Positions 59,088 to 64,000 of a stretch of 64,000 bases of DNA are shown here, one piece after another. The position numbers and the translations under genes are program-made. The stretch comes from Deltaproteobacteria bacterium. GTDB lineage: Bacteria; Myxococcota; Myxococcia; Myxococcales; 40CM-4-68-19. The notes beneath the pieces were generated by a model. That model did no database searches. It worked only from the letters and a program-made list of their open reading frames with translations, and had not been told where the DNA came from. How positions within the stretch are numbered: the first letter of the stretch is position 1; every line of letters starts with the position of its first letter. Where the stretch lies: contig VBKI01000053.1 in NCBI GenBank assembly GCA_005879535.1, positions 1-64,000 of the forward strand, read 5' to 3'.

Positions 59088-61564
59088 TACCGTTGAACGG
59101 TGTAGAAGAGGGCGCTCCCCAGCACCAGCGAGAGGAACGCCGCGAGCCGGAGCTTGATCGGTTCGCCGCTGGAGCCCACCGATCCCCCGGCGATCGCCAG
59201 GAACGCCAGCGGCGAGAGGGGAATCAGGTACCTGCCCATCCCTCCGTCGATGACCGGGGCGCCTACCTTGGTCCAGATCAGGTAGTGGTAGCCGAGCACC
59301 ATCGACCAGGCACTGGCGGCGATGGCGAGCAAGAGCAGCCGGTGCGACGCCTTCAGGATGCCGCGCGGGATGCCGAAGAAGATCGACGAGATCAGCGCCA
59401 CGAACAGGTACGAGACGATCAGCCAGTGAGGGAGCGCGACGTCGAGCCACCCCAGATTTCCCACGAAAGAGGAGAGATAGAAGCTCCCGTAGACGCGATG
59501 CGTGCGCAGCAATACGCCGATCATCCGCAACGGGTCGCCGAGCACGAGAGCCATCTGTTCGGCCGGATTCGAGCCGGCGTGCAAAGCCGGATGGTCCTTG
59601 ATCGCCAGATCAGTCCAGACGACGGTCGCTGCCAGCTGCAGGGCGACCAGGCCCGCAAGCAGTAGCGCTCGCCGCGGCACGCCCCGCAGCTTTCTCGCCG
59701 GGACCAGAAGCAACATCAACGAGAGCACGAAGTAGACCTGCTTGCAGAGCGACAGGAGAAAGGCGAGCAGCACCAGTCGCGCGATCTCGACTCGTCGAAG
59801 CGGCGTATCTCCACCAAAAGTGGCGTTCAGGAACGCTGCTACGAGGACGAAGGACAGCCAGTTGGTGACGACGTCCGGAGACGCGGATCCGGCGAGGAAG
59901 ACGGACATCGGGCTGAGCGCGAGCAGGGCCAGGCCCCACTTGAAGACCGGGGCGATGCGGATTGCGAACCACATCCCCGCAACCCAGCAAAGCAGGTTCG
60001 CCATCCGGGCGAGATAGAGCAGCACCAGCGGAGACAGACCTGCCACGCGACCTGCAGCGATGGCCAGTGCCTGCGGCAGGTACGGGATGGGCGCGTATCT
60101 GCTCGGAGCGCCAAAATCGATGAACTCGCGATCTTCGGCAGCGAGCGGTTTGGAAAGCTGAGCGAGACGGCTGTCCGGATCGAACTTGCGCTCGGGATGA
60201 AACGGAAGCTCCCAGAGTCCCACCGCGTCCTGCATCCGCAAGAAGCTCTTTGGAATCCGGGCGCCGACGAACTGCCTGCCGTCGATGACCCGGATCTCCG
60301 GCAGGACGCGGCCCTCGGAGACGGCGAACGCACGAAAGAAATGAGCCGGCTCGTCGGGGGTCTGCAGCGGAGGCGTGAGCAACGCGAATGCCAGTCCTGC
60401 GAGTGAACCGGCGACGAGGAGGAACCGCTCGGGACTCAACCATCGCCGCCCGCCGTCGAGCGGTCTGCCGGAGCTTGCTGGCTGCAATTCGCGTCGCAAG
60501 ACGTCGAACGCAGCGCGACGGGTGGTAGGGATGAGAAGACCGACGGCCAAGCAGAGCACCAAGGCACCGAGCGCAATCCATTGGCGACCGGAATGCGGTG
60601 CAGGTTCGATCCAGAGAGCGGACCCGCCGACTTCCATCAAAGAGCCGCTCCGTGCCCGTGCATCGACGCGGAGCGTGCGCGCGTCTTTCGGAACGGCGCC
60701 GTTGGCGATGAGCAGCTCCCAGGCGCCGTCGCCTGGATGCCAGCGCGAGAAAAACCTGCTCGATCCACTGCTCACCGCCAACTGCACGGCCTCGGCGGTC
60801 TCCGTCCTGACCCAGGTCTGGAACGAGAACCGCCGACCCGCGAGCAGATGCGCGTCGCCCAGGTCCTGATACAGGGCGACGTCGCCACGCGTTCCGGCAA
60901 CGATGGCGGCGAAGGCGGCACCCGGGGCACCGCGCGGGCCGCGCCGGACCGCGCCCGACCCCTCGCCTCCGAGCCCCCAGCCGTCCGGTGGCGCGTCTTC
61001 GCCGCCCGACCAGGCTGCGAGATCGAGGTTACGCAGGGCGGTGTCTGGAGCGGGATCGAGCCAGAGCGAGAATCCGCCCACCTCCACCTCTGAGCGATTG
61101 CGCGCCCAGGCGTGAAAGCGCAAGGCCGTCACGCCGGGCGGTACGGTGCCGGCGGACGTGAGCAGCTCCCAGCCTCCGCTTCCGGAATGCCAACCCGAGG
61201 TGAAGAGCCGCTGGCCCGCGTTGATGGTCAGCTGCGCGACGCCCGGCGACGTCGCCCTCACCCACGCCTCGAACTTGAAGGCGTGGCCGATGGCGAGATG
61301 GGCGTCGTCGACGTCCTGGTAGAGCGCCATGTCGCCCGACGTTGCGGAGACGATTGCGCCGAATCTTCGCCCGCCGGGAAGTGCCGGACCCGTCCGGACC
61401 GTGCCCGTGCCGGGCCCGCCCAGGACCCAGCCGTCAGGCGCGGACGAAGGTCCATTGGTCCAGGAGATCAGGTCGGGATTGCGCAGCTTGGGTCGCGGGG
61501 TGAATCCTGGGGTGCCACAACCCGCACCGATTGAAATGAGCACAGCAGCAGCGATCGTGCGCAC
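59078..61564 (-). CDS. DUF2142 membrane protein with two extracytoplasmic N-terminal repeats
   Basis: An 828-residue protein. A signal or lipoprotein-like start (RTIAAAVLISIGAGC16) is followed by two tandem copies of a roughly 150-residue module (about 29-178 and 179-325), seen as DMALYQDVDDAHL versus DVALYQDLGDAHL and GGWELLTSAGTVP versus GAWELLIANGAVP. They look like jelly-roll, carbohydrate-binding-type modules. The rest is a DUF2142 membrane part with LLTPPLQTPDEPAHFFRAF, VFLAGSASPDVVTNW and GRYLIPLSPLAFLA. GTG is the likely start, 20 bp after the upstream glycosyltransferase stop. The homologue at 53503 lacks the repeats. Confidence 0.82.
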   Translation of the reverse strand: MRTIAAAVLISIGAGCGTPGFTPRPKLRNPDLISWTNGPSSAPDGWVLGGPGTGTVRTGPALPGGRRFGAIVSATSGDMALYQDVDDAHLAIGHAFKFEAWVRATSPGVAQLTINAGQRLFTSGWHSGSGGWELLTSAGTVPPGVTALRFHAWARNRSEVEVGGFSLWLDPAPDTALRNLDLAAWSGGEDAPPDGWGLGGEGSGAVRRGPRGAPGAAFAAIVAGTRGDVALYQDLGDAHLLAGRRFSFQTWVRTETAEAVQLAVSSGSSRFFSRWHPGDGAWELLIANGAVPKDARTLRVDARARSGSLMEVGGSALWIEPAPHSGRQWIALGALVLCLAVGLLIPTTRRAAFDVLRRELQPASSGRPLDGGRRWLSPERFLLVAGSLAGLAFALLTPPLQTPDEPAHFFRAFAVSEGRVLPEIRVIDGRQFVGARIPKSFLRMQDAVGLWELPFHPERKFDPDSRLAQLSKPLAAEDREFIDFGAPSRYAPIPYLPQALAIAAGRVAGLSPLVLLYLARMANLLCWVAGMWFAIRIAPVFKWGLALLALSPMSVFLAGSASPDVVTNWLSFVLVAAFLNATFGGDTPLRRVEIARLVLLAFLLSLCKQVYFVLSLMLLLVPARKLRGVPRRALLLAGLVALQLAATVVWTDLAIKDHPALHAGSNPAEQMALVLGDPLRMIGVLLRTHRVYGSFYLSSFVGNLGWLDVALPHWLIVSYLFVALISSIFFGIPRGILKASHRLLLLAIAASAWSMVLGYHYLIWTKVGAPVIDGGMGRYLIPLSPLAFLAIAGGSVGSSGEPIKLRLAAFLSLVLGSALFYTVQRYYA

Positions 61565-61583
61565 GAGGCCGCGCCGGAGGAGC

Positions 61584-63749
61584 TCAGACGTCGTAGAGCT
61601 TTCGGATGTCGTGCTCGAGCACGCCCCAGTCCCTGGCTGCCGCGGTCGCCAGGCCGCTCGCGATGATCCGCTCGCGTAGCGTCGCATCGCCGCAGATCTC
61701 ATGGATCAATCCCACAGCCTGCTCCGGCTTTCCCGCCTGATAGAGCAGGCAGTTCTCGCGGTCGCGCAGGTACTCCGCATTGCCCGCATTCGCCGCGACG
61801 ATGGCGATTCCGCCCGTCGCCATCATCTCCAGCGGAGGATACGAGAAACTCTCGAGCAAGCTCGACTTCACGAGCAGGTGGCAGGACTGGTACGCCGCGG
61901 CGACGGAGTGGTGCGGCACTTTGTGGAGGAAGCGGTCGACGCGGTACCACCTCTTCGGGGCTCCCTGGTACGAGAGGTACCACACCTCGAACCGGGAAGG
62001 ATCGAGCTGATTGGTGATCACGAAACTCTCGTCGACGTTCTTGTAGTGGTCCTCGGAGTTCCCCTCGACCAGCACCCGGATCCTGCCGGAGAAGTCGCGG
62101 GCCTTGCGCGCAAACAGCGCCAGATCGATTCCGTTCGGCGCGTAGGCCGCTTCCTTCCTGAAGCGCTCGGCAAGCCAGCCCTGGCACCATCGCGAGATGG
62201 TGATGTACTTGAGCCGGTCGAGCGAATTGTAGGTGGCGTTCGCGAGGATCCGGCGCGGATCCCCGAACGGGTAGAAATCGGTCTCGAAGTTCTGCACGAG
62301 ATAATACCGGGATGCGAACCGCGAAGAGTGGTTCACCACGTCGACCGTCGACCACAGCGTCGCGACCGCGCGATCGAAGCGGGCGTGCACGCGCGTCTTC
62401 CGCCACGGCATCACCGGGAGGCCGGAAACGTCGGTGGCCCGCTCCTTGTCGTCCATCGAGAACAGCGTGACGTCCGCTCCGTTTTTCCGCAGGATCGACG
62501 CATGGCGGACGACGACGTTGACCCCACCGCTGACCTGGGTGGAGGGGAGGACGAACGCCACGCCGATCGGCAACTTGGAGCCAATGACCTTCGCAAACGA
62601 CACGGCCGTGGAGGACGTCACCGAGCCGCTCAGAACGGACCGCCGGGCAGCGACGCCGATCCGTTCGCGCTCCTTTGGCGACTCGATGAGGCTCGCCACC
62701 GCCCGGTACCAATCCTCGCCGGTGCGGCAGAGGAGCGCGTTCTCGCCGTTCGAGGTTCGCGCGGCCACCGCCCCTGTGTCGCTGGCCACCGTCGGCACTC
62801 CGACCAGCGAAGCCTCGATCCACTTGTTCTCGGACTTTGCTTCGTTGAAGAGGCTCGCCTCCAGCGGAGCGAGGTTGATGTCCGTGCCCGCGATCAGCCT
62901 CGGCAACCGCGTCCAGGGAACGAATCCCTCCGCCTCCACCCGTCCCGCAAAGGGCATCAATTCGGGGGGAAGGTCGAGGATCCCGACGATCTTCAGGCGT
63001 GCCTGGGGAAAGTCAGTCAGGATGCGCACCAGGGTGGGGAGGATCATCCTGACGTCGTCGTTGTGGGTAATGCTTCCGCTGAAATACCCGAGCACGACGC
63101 TGCCGTCGCCGCGCGGGCGGCGGCGCTGGAATGCCTCGTTCGACAGCGCGACCATCTTCTCCGAGGCGACGTTCCGATTGACGAACACCTCCGGAACGTA
63201 CCTGGCCAGCTCGGTCGCCAGCGGCTCGGTGGTGGTGATGGCGGCATCGCAAAGGCGAAGCGTGCGTCGCATCCGCTGGACGCCGTCCATGTAGAGGTCC
63301 TTTTCCGCAGCCGTCATCGTTCCCAGGTACTTGATGGTGCGCACGTACGTCTCGTCGATCACCAGGTCGTCGATGTCGAAGAAGACGGGCTTGTTGCAGG
63401 CCTTCGCCCGCGCGATGAACTCCTCGACGACGGGAGTATGGGGGCAGCGGAAGAACACGAACGCCCGGTAGTACCGGACGAGATCGAGATCGAGCGAGTT
63501 GTAGAAGACCGAGGCGGCGGAGAGACCGGCAAATTGCAATTGCTCGATCTGGTGGTCCACCCGGTACCGGGTCGGATGCGGCAGCGTGCATCCGTTGACG
63601 AAGAGGACGTCCCTGTATTCCCTGCGTCCGAAGAGCTTCCCGCGCCGCTCGGCAACGATCCGGCGCACGAACTGCTGCGTCTTTTCTGCGAACGCGACCG
63701 GCCCGTCGTGCACGAGCGTGTCGAGTCCCTTCCGCAGCAGGACGATCAT
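61584..63749 (-). CDS. Tandem GT4-type glycosyltransferase (two GT-B domains)
   Basis: A 721-residue protein with two glycosyltransferase units. The first (about 45-390) has RYRVDHQIEQLQFAGLSAAS, FFDIDDLVID, YFSGSITHNDDV and the nucleotide-sugar segment NEAKSENKWIEASLVGVPTV. The second (about 395-721) opens with IGVAFVLPSTQVSGGVNVVV, like rhamnosyltransferase WsaF, and has LVKSSLLESFSYPPLEMMAT. It is cytosolic, with no membrane helices. It likely adds two sugars to a surface glycan or is a bifunctional transferase. GTs with this pairing occur in O-antigen loci. Confidence 0.88.
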   Translation of the reverse strand: MIVLLRKGLDTLVHDGPVAFAEKTQQFVRRIVAERRGKLFGRREYRDVLFVNGCTLPHPTRYRVDHQIEQLQFAGLSAASVFYNSLDLDLVRYYRAFVFFRCPHTPVVEEFIARAKACNKPVFFDIDDLVIDETYVRTIKYLGTMTAAEKDLYMDGVQRMRRTLRLCDAAITTTEPLATELARYVPEVFVNRNVASEKMVALSNEAFQRRRPRGDGSVVLGYFSGSITHNDDVRMILPTLVRILTDFPQARLKIVGILDLPPELMPFAGRVEAEGFVPWTRLPRLIAGTDINLAPLEASLFNEAKSENKWIEASLVGVPTVASDTGAVAARTSNGENALLCRTGEDWYRAVASLIESPKERERIGVAARRSVLSGSVTSSTAVSFAKVIGSKLPIGVAFVLPSTQVSGGVNVVVRHASILRKNGADVTLFSMDDKERATDVSGLPVMPWRKTRVHARFDRAVATLWSTVDVVNHSSRFASRYYLVQNFETDFYPFGDPRRILANATYNSLDRLKYITISRWCQGWLAERFRKEAAYAPNGIDLALFARKARDFSGRIRVLVEGNSEDHYKNVDESFVITNQLDPSRFEVWYLSYQGAPKRWYRVDRFLHKVPHHSVAAAYQSCHLLVKSSLLESFSYPPLEMMATGGIAIVAANAGNAEYLRDRENCLLYQAGKPEQAVGLIHEICGDATLRERIIASGLATAAARDWGVLEHDIRKLYDV

Positions 63750-63848
63750 TCGCTCGTTGCGCTCGGCGGGGACATGCGCGGCTGCTGATAAGGCACGCCT
63801 TCGTCGACTGTCAAGGGCGAAACGCTCGTGGCACGAGGCGGCCTTCCC

Positions 63849-64000
63849 ATGTATGAAGCCGCGGTGACGTACTGGAAGAACAAGCGCGTGGTGGTGACCG
63901 GCGGGGCGGGATTCCTCGGATCCTTCGTCACCGAAGCGCTCCGTGGCGAAGGGGCCGACCCGTTCGTACCCAGGAGCGCGGCCTTCGACCTCCGGGACGC
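63849..64000 (+). CDS. NAD-dependent nucleotide-sugar epimerase/reductase, 3' part outside the window
   Basis: The first 50 codons of an extended short-chain dehydrogenase: [20 protein letters not shown] gives the Rossmann GxxGxxG site, followed by AFDLRD. The [17 protein letters not shown] opening is similar to GDP-L-fucose synthase; UDP-glucose epimerases are alternatives. It is divergent from the tandem GT4 gene and probably provides an activated sugar to this locus. The gene is cut by the window end. Confidence 0.8.
   Translation, partial: MYEAAVTYWKNKRVVVTGGAGFLGSFVTEALRGEGADPFVPRSAAFDLRD

Noticed and set aside
1-64000. CRISPR arrays, complete insertion sequences or rRNA genes
   Set aside because: No regularly spaced repeats, no transposase with terminal repeats and no rRNA-like sequence were seen.

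Overview
The window is high-GC, gene-dense bacterial chromosome. Almost all of it is coding, no gap between genes exceeds about 200 bp, and many neighbouring genes overlap by 1 or 4 nt (ATGA, GTGA or TTGA junctions). It suggests a member of the Myxococcota (Anaeromyxobacter/Myxococcus-like, probably a soil lineage). The reasons are a complete menaquinone operon, DUF1800/DUF1501 proteins, Cys-rich FG-GAP lipoproteins, a type I polyketide synthase, and a surface-polysaccharide locus with DUF2142 proteins. The assignment is an inference; there is no rRNA or other marker in the window.

Layout. 1-1110: frameshifted tyrosine integrase beside tRNA-Arg(CCG), the edge or remnant of an integrated element. 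1101-10691 (minus): Cys-rich lipoprotein, MurJ flippase, DUF1800 and DUF1501 exported proteins, DsbA-like protein, EVE protein and a polytopic glycosyltransferase in one co-directional run. 10692-13228: TetR regulator with a two-palindrome operator/promoter, a small unknown protein, and a TolC channel. 13234-24460: a mixed block of MBL protein, MFS exporter with NTF2-like protein and alcohol dehydrogenase, a decayed baseplate/metalloprotease locus, beta-propeller protein, DUF6986 aldolase-like protein, outer-membrane protein, NUDIX, HAD, amidohydrolase and rhomboid protease.

24468-35032 is the most interesting part: a fatty acyl-AMP ligase, a free acyl carrier protein, and a 2258-residue polyketide synthase ordered KS-AT-ACP-KR-DH and fused to a C-terminal PLP-dependent alpha-oxoamine synthase. 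Between them, on the other strand, lie an NAD(P)-dependent epimerase/reductase and a maleylacetoacetate isomerase-like GST. Together these could activate a fatty acid, extend it by two carbons to an enoyl chain, release it by decarboxylative condensation with an amino acid, and reduce the ketone: a PKS route to a sphingosine-like amino-alcohol lipid. The two synthase promoters are nearly identical. A NarL-type two-component system follows, convergent with the PKS gene.

36830-47973: ankyrin protein, small lipoprotein, then the quinone block. aroF-menG runs leftward and menF-D-H-B-A-C-E runs rightward from a shared promoter region containing a palindrome, followed by moaA. This covers DAHP to menaquinone except the dedicated DHNA-CoA thioesterase. 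47980-50900: THUMP RNA methyltransferase, a methyltransferase and an agmatinase-family enzyme. 50916-64000: surface-glycan locus with methyltransferases, GT2 and GT4 glycosyltransferases, two DUF2142 membrane proteins, DUF2304, FkbM, and the start of a nucleotide-sugar epimerase/reductase cut by the window end.
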